Part shown: positions 29,932 to 41,400 of the stretch, piece by piece
How the letters are laid out: each line of letters begins with the position of its first letter
How positions within the stretch are numbered: position 1 is the stretch's first letter
Assembly (NCBI GenBank): GCA_025766275.1
Contig: JAFKAC010000018.1
Coordinates: 682,001 to 746,000, forward strand
Reading direction: 5' to 3'
DNA: 64,000 nt
DNA from: Lactarius indigo
Lineage: Eukaryota; Basidiomycota; Agaricomycetes; Russulales; Russulaceae
Position numbers and translations under genes: made by a program
Notes under the pieces: generated by a model
What the model was told of the DNA's origin: nothing
The model's input: only the letters and a program-made list of their open reading frames with translations
Database searches by the model: none

Positions 29932-32900
29932 ACCCATCGGCCTGGGTGAGGGCAGTTAATTGTAACAGTGTAATCATGACTCGCTATCGTTCTATGAGAG
30001 TTCCAGTATCGATTCGCACCAGTTACGCAATGGCCGACATACGAGCACTAGTCGATTCAGGAGCAACCCATTGCTTCATGAAACCCTCCTTCGCAAAAAG
30101 GATGGGACTTGGGACCAAATTACTCGACATCCCAAAGAAAATATGGAACATTGACAATACGGAAAACAAGTCGGGGCGTATTACCCATTATACGGATGTT
30201 GACGTCCAAACTAAAGGCATTCATAAGGAAATCCGTTTCCTTATTACAGATATTGGAAACGAAGACATCGTACTAGGATACCCCTGGCTTGCTATCTATG
30301 ACCTGCATATCAAATGGTCACAAGCGGCTATTCATGAAGACATGCTCCCTATCATTATTCGCTCCACCAATCCCTATGTCAAGACCACGCCAGTAGTGGC
30401 CGCCACCACCGTCCAAAGTGATGACTATGAAGTTGTACACTCCTGTGTTATCACGGACGAGCAACGACAACAATTTGAAGAAGGATGCCGAATTAGAGCC
30501 ACTGCCACCGACCTCGCTATTGCCGCTCAACAATACACCACTAAAGCTGAGTTACCCCCCGAGTATCGCGAATTCGAACGCCTCTTCAGTGAAGAAGCAT
30601 CGGACAGGTTTCCACCCAGCAGGCCCTGGGATCATGCCATCGAATTCAAACCCGGAACAGCTGACGCTATAGACTGCAAGATATACCCCATGACTCAAGA
30701 GGAAGACAAGAAATTACGCGAATGGATCGACGAGCAATTAAAGAAGGGGTACATACGACCCTCCAAGTCCCCATATGCGTCGTCCTTCTTCTTTATCAAA
30801 AAGAAGGACGGTAAATTACGACCTGTTCAAGATTATCGGAAAATCAACGCGGTTACCATCCGCAACCAATATCCACTTCCTCTCATTTCCGATCTCATTA
30901 CCGACCTCAGCAACGCCCACATCTATACAAAGCTTGACGTTAGATGGGGCTATAACAACATACGTATCAAAGAAGGGGACGAGGAGAAGGCGGCGTTCAA
31001 AACGCGATATGGGCTATTCGAACCAACGGTGATGTTTTTCGGCTTAACGAACTCCCCTGCGACGTTCCAGACCATGATGAACTTCATCTTCAGAGACATC
31101 ATCGCGAAACACGAAGCACGCGGCACAACTATTCGGGTCTACATGGACGACATCGGTATCGCCACGGGACTTAATCACTCTTTACCCGACCACATCGAAG
31201 CAGTCAAAGACGTCCTCCGCGTATCCGCGGAGCATGACTTATACTACAAACTCGAGAAATGCCTCTTCCACTCCCTGCGTATGGATTACCTGGGGGTAAT
31301 CCTTGAAAAGGGGGTGACACGCATGGACCCCGTCAAAATTTCGGGCATCAAAGACTGGCCTACGCCAACCAAAGTTAAGGATGTCCGCTCCTTCCTGGGT
31401 TTTTGCAATTTTTACCGACCCTTCATACGAGGATTCGCAACCAAGGCACGACCTCTTAACAAACTTACACGAAAAGACACTGAGTGGCATTGGGGAACGG
31501 AAGAAGAGAAAGCGTTCCAAGACCTCAAAACCCTTGTCACTAGCGAACCCGTCCTCGCACACCCGGACCTTACCCAACAATTCGAACTAGAAGTCGACGC
31601 ATCAGGATTTGCGACCGGAGCCGTTCTCCTACAACGCAAAGCAGACGGCAAACGACACCCCATCGGCTACTATTCATCCACTCTCAATGAAGCCGAGCGG
31701 AACTACGACATTTACGACCTCGAACTTTTGGCAATCGTCAAGGCCTTCCGCCACTGGAGACCCCTTCTGGCGGGTTCCCCTCACAAAATTAAAGTATTCT
31801 CCGACCACCTCAATCTGCAGTACTGGAAATCACCCCAGAAGATTAGCAGACGTGTGGCTAGGGAAGTACTCGAACTTTCAGAATACGATTTTGAGATTCA
31901 TCACATTAAGGGGACTTCTAATGGACGCGCCGACGCATTATCACGAAGACCAGACTACGATCAAGGAGAAAACGACAACGAAGGGGTAACCGTGTTACCA
32001 GAAAGCGTCTTTGCACGCGCCACCACGCTAGAAGAACCACGACATCCACATTGGAGACCTGAGATCTTACCGGTTGAGATGACTCCGGAACATCCAATTT
32101 ACGAGCAAGATACAGCTAAGTTAAAACCCTGGGTTGACGCTCACAAACTAAAAGATATTGAGGGAACGTGGTACAAAGATGGGCGCCGAGTAGTCACCGG
32201 CGGCATCCACGATAAACGCACCATCATCGCTGCACACCACGACTCTCCTGTCTACGGTCACCCCGGTATTAAACGGACTCTCCAGCTCACTGAGCGACAT
32301 TACTGGTGGCCCCAAATGAAGAATGACGTCACAGACTACGTCAAAGGCTGCGCAGAATGCCAGCGACACAAAGTCAACCTCCGCCCCATTAGGGCACCTC
32401 TGCAACCTATCTACCCGAAACCAGAAGCCCTGCCATTCGAGACTATCGCAGTGGACTTCATTACCAAACTCCCCATCTCTCGGGGATACGACTCTATTCT
32501 AACGGTAACAGATCACGATTGTACCAAAGCCGCCGTCTTTATCCCTTGTAACGAAGAGATAACGGCAGAAGGGACGGCTGCCCTGTACGTTTCTCACGTC
32601 TTCCCACGATTCGGACTCCCCTCGCGCGTTATCAGTGATCGAGATCCCCGTTTCGCATCCAAGTTTATGCGGGAGATATGTAAAATCCTTGGCATCAGCC
32701 AAAATATCTCAACCGCTTATCATCCCAGAACCGACGGCCAATCAGAACGGACGAACCAATGGCTAGAACAATACCTCCGCTTCTGGGTAAATGAGCGACA
32801 AGATGACTGGGTCCGTTATCTGCCCATGGCGGAATTCACGCATAATAACTGGCCTAATGAAACCACAAGGGAATCCCCCTTCTTCCTCTTATCTGGGTTC

Positions 32901-34709
32901 AATCCTCGCGCTGATTGGACCGATAGGCCTTCCCCTATCCCACAGGTGTCACTAAGACTAGACCAATTTAAGCAAGCACGGCAGCGTGCCTTTTCTTGCA
33001 TGCTCCGGGCGCAAAAGTCATGGGTCAAGCACAAAGATACGCCCAGATTCAAAGAAGGAGACCTCGTGTGGCTAGAAGGACGCCACTTGCGCACTCATCA
33101 ACCAACCGCAAAACTAGCTGCGAAGCGCCATGGACCATTTAAGGTCATCCAGGTGATGTCTCCTGTCAACTATCGCCTCGAACTTCCCACGCAGTGGAGC
33201 ATCCACGATGTCTTCCACATAGATCTTCTCACACCTTATCGTGAGACACCCACGCACGGACCAAATTATCAGCGCCCACCACCTGATTTGGTCGATAACG
33301 AAGAAGAATACGAGGTCGAGAAGATTCTAGACTCTCGACGGTTTGGCAGAAGACGTCGGCTCCAATACCTTGTCAAATGGAAGGGCTATCCAGACTCCGA
33401 CAATCAATGGATAGATAAGGATGACGTGTTCGCCGACGAAGCCGTTCGGGACTTCAAACATTCAAACCCCGACAGAGAAACGCATATAAGGATGGCATCC
33501 TGTCGTGATAAGTCCCCATCTCTCATTCACCCCATGTCCTCTACTCGACGCAATGACCAGCTCGCACTCCTCTCTACCCTTGTCAACGACTCCTCCGCCA
33601 CGCTTGTTGACCCCGACACCACCGATGACACCGCAACCACTGGAGTTGCAGTTGGAGGCCGTACCTCCATGCAGCATGAGGAAGACGGCCCTATCACTAG
33701 TGAAGAACTGCACCAGACACTGCAACGATTCCCTGTGCCCGTACAGGGAACTCTCGACGACGATCCAGCAACAACTCAACCAGCACCTCCGCAACCAATG
33801 TACGCCCTCACGAACCCCGATACCGGTGAGCCCGAGGTCTTCCTCACCGAAGACGAGCTCTTTCGGCTTCAAGCAGCTGTCCCGCGCGGTGAAACCGCCC
33901 GACGCCATGAAGAAGTACGAACAAGAATGGAAGGAGACGGCGGCGCGGTGGCAGTGGGAGCAACTGCATATCGCCGCCTGCCGACGCCGAATGATGAAGG
34001 AGCGGAAGGAGTACTGGACGAAGATGAGGATGAGGACGAACTTGGAGACCATTACCCCATCAGGCACGCATTCCTTAACCATGAATTCTACGCTGAAGAT
34101 CCAGCCGCCACTCCCTACCTCGTCGACGCAGCGGGGGGGCCTCTACACAGAGGACGAGTCGCCGTGGCACAAGCGGCTCGTTATACACCAATGGGCGAAC
34201 GAGACCCCGCAACCAGGGCCGTCGTCCCTGAGGGGTTCCGGGTCAATAGAGGACCCGATTACATTCCGTTCCCGATCAAACTCCCCAACGGACCGACGGT
34301 ACAAGCCTCCCACGTACAAGTTATCCGAGGAGGAGACCCCTTCGTACTCGGACTAGCTCCGGGGTCTGGTTTCCTCTATGGGAAACCCCTCTACGCCACC
34401 CCCCATCTCCCAAAGAACAACCGCGCGCTCATCCCTCACGAGGAGTATTTCATGCTCCGCGACCGACACCCCACCGACTTGCTGCTTATGCGCATTGGGG
34501 ACGTCACCCTCACGCAAGAATTGCGCCGGTTCCGGCAGTTTGCCTTTGCCGAGGACCAGCTAGAAAAGCGCATTCGGCAATTACAGATGGAGAAGGAGAT
34601 GGTGACGATGGACAAAAAGGACAGTCTTTATCGTTTGGAGCGTGCTAACATATTGGCAAGGATGGAAGATGAAGCAGAACGGATGAGGCAGGAATCGGTG
34701 GCGGATTAG
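29901..34709 (+). CDS. pol: Pol polyprotein, intact, element C2
   Basis: 1,602 codons, same domain order and residue positions as C1 Pol: protease DSG 52-54, RT YMDD 414-417, RNase H from 566, integrase D852/D913/E949, chromodomain about 1136-1187, then the conserved tail. It is read in the -1 frame after G-GGT-TTT at 29913-29919. Upstream of the chromodomain I see only three amino-acid differences from C1, so Pol is under constraint. C2 is probably autonomous, if the unusual gag start is used. Confidence 0.96.
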   Translation: MEEGGFSGRLNPSAWVRAVNCNSVIMTRYRSMRVPVSIRTSYAMADIRALVDSGATHCFMKPSFAKRMGLGTKLLDIPKKIWNIDNTENKSGRITHYTDVDVQTKGIHKEIRFLITDIGNEDIVLGYPWLAIYDLHIKWSQAAIHEDMLPIIIRSTNPYVKTTPVVAATTVQSDDYEVVHSCVITDEQRQQFEEGCRIRATATDLAIAAQQYTTKAELPPEYREFERLFSEEASDRFPPSRPWDHAIEFKPGTADAIDCKIYPMTQEEDKKLREWIDEQLKKGYIRPSKSPYASSFFFIKKKDGKLRPVQDYRKINAVTIRNQYPLPLISDLITDLSNAHIYTKLDVRWGYNNIRIKEGDEEKAAFKTRYGLFEPTVMFFGLTNSPATFQTMMNFIFRDIIAKHEARGTTIRVYMDDIGIATGLNHSLPDHIEAVKDVLRVSAEHDLYYKLEKCLFHSLRMDYLGVILEKGVTRMDPVKISGIKDWPTPTKVKDVRSFLGFCNFYRPFIRGFATKARPLNKLTRKDTEWHWGTEEEKAFQDLKTLVTSEPVLAHPDLTQQFELEVDASGFATGAVLLQRKADGKRHPIGYYSSTLNEAERNYDIYDLELLAIVKAFRHWRPLLAGSPHKIKVFSDHLNLQYWKSPQKISRRVAREVLELSEYDFEIHHIKGTSNGRADALSRRPDYDQGENDNEGVTVLPESVFARATTLEEPRHPHWRPEILPVEMTPEHPIYEQDTAKLKPWVDAHKLKDIEGTWYKDGRRVVTGGIHDKRTIIAAHHDSPVYGHPGIKRTLQLTERHYWWPQMKNDVTDYVKGCAECQRHKVNLRPIRAPLQPIYPKPEALPFETIAVDFITKLPISRGYDSILTVTDHDCTKAAVFIPCNEEITAEGTAALYVSHVFPRFGLPSRVISDRDPRFASKFMREICKILGISQNISTAYHPRTDGQSERTNQWLEQYLRFWVNERQDDWVRYLPMAEFTHNNWPNETTRESPFFLLSGFNPRADWTDRPSPIPQVSLRLDQFKQARQRAFSCMLRAQKSWVKHKDTPRFKEGDLVWLEGRHLRTHQPTAKLAAKRHGPFKVIQVMSPVNYRLELPTQWSIHDVFHIDLLTPYRETPTHGPNYQRPPPDLVDNEEEYEVEKILDSRRFGRRRRLQYLVKWKGYPDSDNQWIDKDDVFADEAVRDFKHSNPDRETHIRMASCRDKSPSLIHPMSSTRRNDQLALLSTLVNDSSATLVDPDTTDDTATTGVAVGGRTSMQHEEDGPITSEELHQTLQRFPVPVQGTLDDDPATTQPAPPQPMYALTNPDTGEPEVFLTEDELFRLQAAVPRGETARRHEEVRTRMEGDGGAVAVGATAYRRLPTPNDEGAEGVLDEDEDEDELGDHYPIRHAFLNHEFYAEDPAATPYLVDAAGGPLHRGRVAVAQAARYTPMGERDPATRAVVPEGFRVNRGPDYIPFPIKLPNGPTVQASHVQVIRGGDPFVLGLAPGSGFLYGKPLYATPHLPKNNRALIPHEEYFMLRDRHPTDLLLMRIGDVTLTQELRRFRQFAFAEDQLEKRIRQLQMEKEMVTMDKKDSLYRLERANILARMEDEAERMRQESVAD
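29913..29953 (+). other. Candidate -1 frameshift signal, gag-pol junction of C2
   Basis: G-GGT-TTT at 29913-29919 followed after 6 nt by the same hairpin as in C1 (GCC/ACCCA pairing with TGGGT/GGC), with the gag stop in its internal loop. Confidence 0.65.
33553..34356 (+). CDS. ORF3, +1-frame overlap with pol tail, element C2 (candidate)
   Basis: 267 codons from ATG 33553, the counterpart of C1 ORF3, differing from it by a single residue (PTPPMTP for PTPPTTP). Helix YEQEWKETAARWQWEQL and C-terminal GSIEDPITF are unchanged. It lies wholly within the coding sequence of the pol tail. Confidence 0.5.
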   Translation: MTSSHSSLPLSTTPPPRLLTPTPPMTPQPLELQLEAVPPCSMRKTALSLVKNCTRHCNDSLCPYRELSTTIQQQLNQHLRNQCTPSRTPIPVSPRSSSPKTSSFGFKQLSRAVKPPDAMKKYEQEWKETAARWQWEQLHIAACRRRMMKERKEYWTKMRMRTNLETITPSGTHSLTMNSTLKIQPPLPTSSTQRGGLYTEDESPWHKRLVIHQWANETPQPGPSSLRGSGSIEDPITFRSRSNSPTDRRYKPPTYKLSEEETPSYSD

Positions 34710-34741
34710 TGAGGTGGGCCTCACTCCTGAAAAGGGGGTGA

Positions 34742-35249
34742 TGTTACGGTACGGACTTGGTGACTCATTACATACGACTCATGACCGGTTATGACTACGG
34801 TCCGGTATCAGTATTAGTCATGGACTCTTACATCGCATCAGTCAGCATCGTAGTTCGCATGTGATTGTGACTCATGTATGACTCATTCCTAGGATAGCTG
34901 TACTAGGGTTCGAGCTAGTTACGCTATTGGTTACTTACTGTTCCAGCGGCGCTTTAAAGCCCGCGCGTACCTGTATAAATAGTCAACTCGGAAGACCAAG
35001 AGTCCCCATCTTGGTCTTCTTCAATCCACCATTTGACTCGTCTTCTATCAGCCTTAGTCTCGGACTAAGAGTGCCTCTGCTCGCGCTTACCAAGAAGCGT
35101 TCTTCTTTACCCTTTTGCTGCGGCGTGTGCCAGTGTGCCCCCGTTCAGCTTGCGTTGGGTTGACACGAGGTCCCCATTCGCCTAACTTTCGCTAAGTCGA
35201 TTACGCCTCTCTCAAGTCCAAGTCGGACTGACGCCGGTGGAGCGTAACA
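34742..35249 (+). repeat. 3' LTR of C2 (508 bp)
   Basis: Preceded by AAAAGGGGGTGA (34730-34741) and followed by the duplication gtgga. Confidence 0.97.
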
Positions 35250-35254
35250 GTGGA

Positions 35255-37223
35255 TCTCGAAGTCGTATTCCATCAGCTCTAGGACTTCTCGAGCGACCCT
35301 CTGGCTGATCTTTTGCGGAGTCTTCCAGTATTGGAGATTGAGATGGTCCCAGAATATCTTGATTTTGTGCGGGGAGCCTGCGAGCAGAGGCCTCCAGTGC
35401 CGAAGGGCTTTGACGATGGCCAGGAGTTCCAAGTCGTAGATGTCGTAGTTGCGTTCGGCTTCGTTTAAAGTGGCCGAGTAGTATCCTATCGGGTGCTTGC
35501 GACCATCATTTTTCTTTTGTAAAAGTACAGCACCTACTGCAAATCCCGATGCGTCGACTTCCAACTCGAATTGGTCTTGTAGGTTAGGGTGTGCTAGTAC
35601 CGGTTCCTCAGTGACGAGGCGTTTGAGAGTTTTGAATGCGTGATCTTCATCTTCTGTCCATCGCCACTCCGCATCTTTTCGTGTTAGTCGGTTTAACGGT
35701 CGTGCATGGGTTGCAAAACCGCGGATGAATAGGCGGTAAAAGTTACAAAAGCCCAAAAAGGATCATACGTCCCTGACTTTGGTTGGCGTTGGCCAGTCTT
35801 TAATGCCGCGAACTTTTACCAGATCCATACGTGTTACCCCCCTTTCAAGGATTACCCCCAGGTAATCCATCCGCGGTTGATGAAACAGGCACTTTTCGAG
35901 CTTGAAATAGAGGTCGTGATCTCGGGTGACGCGAAGGACGTCGGTGACAGCGGCGATGTGGTCGTCCAACGTAGCACCCTCCCGCGTGGCGATGCCAATG
36001 TCGTCCATGTAGACCCGGATGACAGTACCGCGTGACTCATGTTTGGCGATGACGTCACGATAGATGTGGTTCATCATGGTTTGGAAGGTGGCTGGGGAAT
36101 TAGTGAGGCCGAAAAACATGACTGTTGGCTCGAAGAGACCAAATTTGGTTTTGAAAGCTGCCTTCTCCTGGTCACCGTTGCATATGCAGACATTGTTATA
36201 CCCCCAACGAATGTCAAGTTTCGTGTAAATGTGGGCATTACTGAGGTCGTAGACAAGGTCTTGAATGAGGGGGAGTGGGTATTGGTTGCATATGGTGTGT
36301 GAATTAATGACCCGGTAATCCTGTACGGGGCGTAGCTTTCCGTCCTTTTTTTTAACGAAGAAAAAGGACGATGCGTATGGAGAGATGGAAGGTCGCAAAT
36401 ATCCTTGCTGGAGCTTCTCGTCCAGGAATTCCTTAAGCTTCCCTTCTTCTTCCTGCGTTAGTGGGTATATTTTACAATCAATCGCAGAGGGGGTGCCCGG
36501 TTTGAAGTCTATAGCGTGATCCCAGGGCCTGGCTGGAGGAAACCGTTGAGACACTTCTTCACTGAAAAGCCTTTCGAAGGCTTTATAGACTGCCGGCAGT
36601 TCCACGGGACGTTCCTCCGTCTTTGCCCGAATTGCCAGTTCGGTGGACGTAGTGGCCCGTAAGTACGTATTCTCCTCGTCCATGTCGAGGATAATTGCTT
36701 CCTTTTCGTTGTTAGTAAGCGCGGCCGCGATGATGGTATGATGACTCGGACTGTCCTGGGTACTGATCACGACCGGCATGATCTCCTCGTGTATTACCGC
36801 GTCTCTCCAGTTGATGGTTGGTTCGTAGGTTGCTAACCAAGGGTATCCCAAGACTATTTCTTCGTTTCCAAGGTTGGTAACGAGGAAGCGCATGGTCCTG
36901 TGATGTCCTTTGGCGTATACATCTAAGTCGGTAAAATGAGTAATGGACCCAGCTTTGTTTTCCGTGTTGTCTATATTCCAGATCTTCCGTGGTTGTGACA
37001 GGGGTTGAATCCCAATGCCTAGTTTCTTGATAAAGTTCGGGTGTATAAAGTTGTCGGTTGCTCCTGAGTCAACCAATGCTTTTATGTCGGCCATTCGATA
37101 ATTCGTGCGAATCGAGACTGGAATTCGAAGAGAGCAAAAGTGTGTCATGATTACAGAATTACAATTTAGAGCCCTCACCCAGGCTGATGGGTTCAGGCGC
37201 TCCGAAAACCCTCCTTCCCCCAT
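35255..37223 (-). pseudogene. pol: Pol N-terminal half of E1 (protease, RT, RNase H)
   Basis: Minus strand, from the gag-pol junction (GGGTTTT at 37205-37211, conserved NPSAWVRAL) through protease (VDSGATDNFIHPNF), RT (YMDDIGIA) and RNase H (EVDASGFAVGAVLLQ) to the C2 insertion. One in-frame TGA at 35763-35765 replaces CGA in DVRSFLGF; the rest is open for 486 and about 165 codons. It continues at 27442 downstream of C2. Confidence 0.9.
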
Positions 37224-37880
37224 AGGTCCTGCAGTATCAGGTCCTTCACCTCGTCAGGGGCGTTGGCCACTCCCATGAGCCACTCTTTAGCTCGTTCCTC
37301 TGCTGTTTTACTGGTGGAGGCAGCCTGTAACTGGGCAGGTGGTGCCTCTTGCGCGTAGTAGTCTGTTTCCGTCATCCGGATAGTAGGGGGTCCGGGCTCT
37401 TGTGGCCGCCACTGTCGAGGCTGTCGTGGATGGGGGCAGTTTCGTGAGAGATGCCCCGGTGCGTTACAATTATAACACAGGACTGTCCTTAGGTCTCGTC
37501 GCATTCCGCCTCTTCCCCGTCCTCGTGCTCCCGGGCCCCCCCTTGGTGGGAATGGGGGTAGATTGGTGTACGGTGGTTTTCCGTAGTCAATTTCTTCTGA
37601 CCCCGCTAGTCTTGCCCTAGTTCAGTCGGCAGAGGTGTCCATCGCCCATGGATTTGCGAGGTTTTGTGGGACGCTCCAGTTGGCGTTGCCCGTCTTCTTT
37701 GGTTTGTTGTCTTTGTATTCATCCACTCTAGCTCTGATGTGGATGTAGTTGCGTTGTCGACGAAGCATTGCTCGCTTCCATTCGTCAAAGGTCTCTGGTT
37801 CGTCTAGGTTGTAGGTCTTTTCGTATAACTTCTTGGGCAGCCCTTTTGTGAACAGGTCGATGGTTTGCGGGTCGTTGAGG
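37193..37880 (-). pseudogene. gag: Gag C-terminal part of E1
   Basis: Minus-strand capsid end, zinc knuckle (CYNCNAPGHLSRNC) and conserved tail DLWGKEGFRSA before TGA at 37193. An in-frame TGA at 37622-37624 replaces an Arg codon (ADRA in relatives). A2 is inserted at 37881-37885; the 5' part resumes at 45780. Confidence 0.88.
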
Positions 37881-37885
37881 CGGTA

Positions 37886-38425
37886 TGTAACGCCGTCACA
37901 GCGTCAGCTCGACTTGAGCTCGGGGGAGGCGATAACAACTTAGCGTTCGACACGACGACGCGGAGGTCCGTGTACTTGCCCTAGTGAATACGCGAAGGTA
38001 CACCGGCAAGGCTTTAGTCTTATCTTTGTCACAAACGAAGTTGGACACCAAGTTATGATTCAGAGATGAGAGAGATTGAGTCGCAAATAAAAAGGAAACA
38101 AGTGACGATTCAAGAAGACCAAGATGGCGTATCTTGGTCTTCACAAGGCAGGTTAAATACAATTCGAGCGGGCTTAGAAGCGCCGCTATGAGTCACAGTA
38201 AGTAAGCGTCCAACGTATCGCAGAAACAACGCGAACCCTAATACTACTAGTACCAGTACTAGTGGCGTCGGTCATCAGTCAGCTATCGTATCTTATCACC
38301 TATCGCACCGCCGTATCACCGTAAGTAAGTCCGCAACTAATCTACCTTACCGCCGTAGTTGCAACCGGTACAGTAAGGGTCCTAATCACTGTCGTACCAT
38401 AACACAGAAAGTCCGAAACGTGACA
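37886..38425 (-). repeat. 3' LTR of A2 (540 bp)
   Basis: TGTCACG...GTTACA on the minus strand; no difference seen from the 5' LTR. Confidence 0.96.
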
Positions 38426-38454
38426 TCACCCCCTTTTCAGCGTGAGACCCCGAC

Positions 38455-41400
38455 TCACCGAAAGTCCCTCGCCGGCCAGTCGCGTTGCTCATCGGCGATA
38501 CGCTCGAGTGCCGTGGCGCGCTCCAGACGATAAATGGAGTCGCGGCGATCGTCCTGCGCGCATTCGATCATGGCGCGGAGCTGGGCCACTCGAGCGCGGA
38601 GTCGGTCTAACTCGTAGCTGGCCGCGCGGAAGCGCGTAACCTCAGCCGTGAGTGACTCGTCGTTGATTCGGTTGAGGGCTCGGTCGGTGATGCGGTCCGC
38701 CTCGAAGACGACCAGGTCTTCGTGGGGGTATGTGGGGCGGAGAGCGGCGGATACGTGCGGCTCAGCGTAGAAGGGCTTACCGTAGACGTGCGGTGACCCC
38801 GGTATGACCCCTAGAATGAGGGGGTCAGCCCCTCCGATGAGTTGGACGTGGGACGCGTCCCGCTCTACTCCGTCGGGCCCGGTGATGGGGTATGGAATGT
38901 GATGGGGTCGTCGATTTGCCCGGAACCCTTCAGGCGCAATGACATGCGCGGGGTCGTCGGCGGCGGTGAACGTACGATGATCGGCGGCGCCAGGCACGCG
39001 CACGCGTCCTCGATACATGGGGGACCCGTCGGAGTAGACGAGCCAAGGCGTGATGAGGGGATTAGTAGGGTCGCTTTTCGTTCGAAGGAAGGCGTGGCGT
39101 GCCGGGTAGTAATCGTCGTCGTCATGGCTAGCCTCAGCTGCCTCCATCGCTGCCGCCGCTCGCGCATCTCCCTCAGTCGGGCCGCTGCGGAGTCGAGCTG
39201 CTCCTTCTGCCACTCCGCCGCTACTCTCCTCCACCCCTCCAGCTCGTACTCCATCAGCGCTTGAACGCTGGTCGTTGCTCGGGAAAACTCCGCGAATGCC
39301 GATGAGGTCGTCGCTTGGGGGGATAGCGGCGATCGGCTCGCGTTCTCCACGGTCGTTTCTGAAGACGTGGACGACGGCGGATTCGTCATCGGGGGTAGTA
39401 GTGGGGTCTGGGAATCTGGTGATGACGTGGGCCCACTCTTGCGCGGTGATAGGCCCCTCGGCTGGTCTAAGAGGCGTCCATGGTGTGATTTGAGGGTTGG
39501 GTACCTCGGTGTCGTCGTCCTCAGCCAAGAGGGCGTGGGCGTCTTGTGCGAGGGAGTCGAGGAGCGCTGCTTGGGTGACATGGCGTAGAGGGGAAGTAGG
39601 CATGTGAGAGGTGAGAGAGCGGAGGAAAGAGGGTTGACTCCCTTCGACCTTTGCGCTGTTCGTTTTAACTTGTTGCCCCCGCGCTTGTGCTTCCTGGTAT
39701 AGGCGGAGCGCTTCTGGCGCAAAGACGTCATCCTTGTTGACCCACTGATTCTCCGAGTCTGGATACCCCTTCCATTTCACAAGGTATTGCAGGCGTTTGC
39801 CCCTGCCGAAATGCCTAGAGTCCAGAATGGCCTCGACCTCGTATTCCTCTTCTCCATCAATCAGTTCTGGTGGTGGGCGCGTGAAGTTTTCCCCGTGTAA
39901 GGGAGTTTGCTTGTACGGCGTGAGAAGATCGATGTGGAACACTGGATGGATGCTCCATTGTGTGGGAAGTTCCAATCGATAATTGTAGGGCGACATCACC
40001 TGGATCACCCTAAAAGGTCCGTGGCGTCGCGCCGCTAATTTCGCCGTGGGTTGATTGGTTCGAAGGTGCTTCCCTTCTAACCACACGAGGTCATTGATAC
40101 GGAATTTGGGCGTATCTTTGTTGCGCACCCATGCCTCTTGTGCCTTTTTCATGAGGCGTTGGGCGTCCTGTCTAGCTTCTTTCAGCCGTGTCAGTCGCGC
40201 GGTTACTTGGGGAATAGGGGATGGCTTATCGGTCCAATCAGCTCGCGGGTCGTACCCCATCAGGAGTTGGAACGGCGACTGTTTCGTGTGCTCGTGGGGC
40301 CAATTGTTGTGTGCAAACTCCGCTATTGGCAAATACGTGGTCCAGTTGTCTTGGCGTTCATTCACCCAAAAGCGTAAATATTGCTCCAGCCATTGGTTGG
40401 TCCTTTCCGACTGTCCGTCGGTGCGTGGGTGATACGCTGTGGATATATTTTGCTGCACCCCTAGAATTCGGCATGCCTCCCTTGTAAACTTGGATGTGAA
40501 GCGGGGGTCTCGGTCACTGATGATTTTGCGCGGTAGTCCGAATCGTTTAAACACATGATTGACGTACAACGCGGCGGTTTCTTCGGCGGTTATCTCCTCT
40601 CGGCATGGTATAAACACTGAGGCTTTGCTGCAGTCATGGTCGGTGATGGTGAGGATGCTGTCGTGCCCTTCGGATGTCGGCAGCTTGGTAATGAAGTCGA
40701 TTGCCACCGTTTGAAAGGGCAGCGCATCGAGTACTGGTGTGATGGGGTGTAGTGCCGCTCGTATAGGACGCGTGTTTACCTTGTTTCGTTGACATTCCGC
40801 ACACCCTTGGACATATTCGTATACATCCTTGCGCAGTCGCGGCCACCAATAATGCCTCTCCAGGATTCGTTGTGTTTTTGCGATCCCGGGATGGCCATGT
40901 ATTGGCAAGTCATGGTGGTCATGGATCAATACGCGATGCGTCGATGCTGGTCCGGTTATTACGAACCTGCCGTCTTTATACCACTCTCCTTGTATTTTCT
41001 TCAATTGGTGGGGGTCTACCCACACCTTAATCACTTCCTCGTCTTGTTGATGTCGCGGCTGCAACAGGTTTGGGTCGAGGGTGAGCGTCCTTGCCGTATT
41101 AGTGGCTCGGACAAAGACTTCCGGTGGCAGTACCACCACTTCGCTATTGTCCTCCGCTCCTTGGTCGTAGTCCGGTCGACGCGACAACGCGTCTGCTCGT
41201 CCATTGTTCTTCCCTTTGATGTGGTGAATCTCGAAGTCGTATTCGGAAAGTTCTAATACTTCCCTTGCGACACGTCTGCTGATTTTCTGCGGTGACTTCC
41301 AGTATTGCAGGTTGAGGTGATCCGAGTAAATTTTGATCTTATGTGGGGCTCCTGCGAGTAGCGGTCTCCAGTTCCGCAACGCCTTGACTATGGCCAGTAG

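Larger units (their letters stand above)
27448..35249 (+). mobile_element. Chromovirus C2 (family C), complete and apparently intact, inserted in E1
   Basis: 7,802 bp, 508-bp LTRs differing at about one site, duplication gtgga (27443-27447 and 35250-35254). Gag and Pol are open from end to end. It is the best reference copy for family C and about 99% like C1. It interrupts E1 between the conserved motifs IHHIKGKN and the preceding EYDFE of RNase H. Confidence 0.97.
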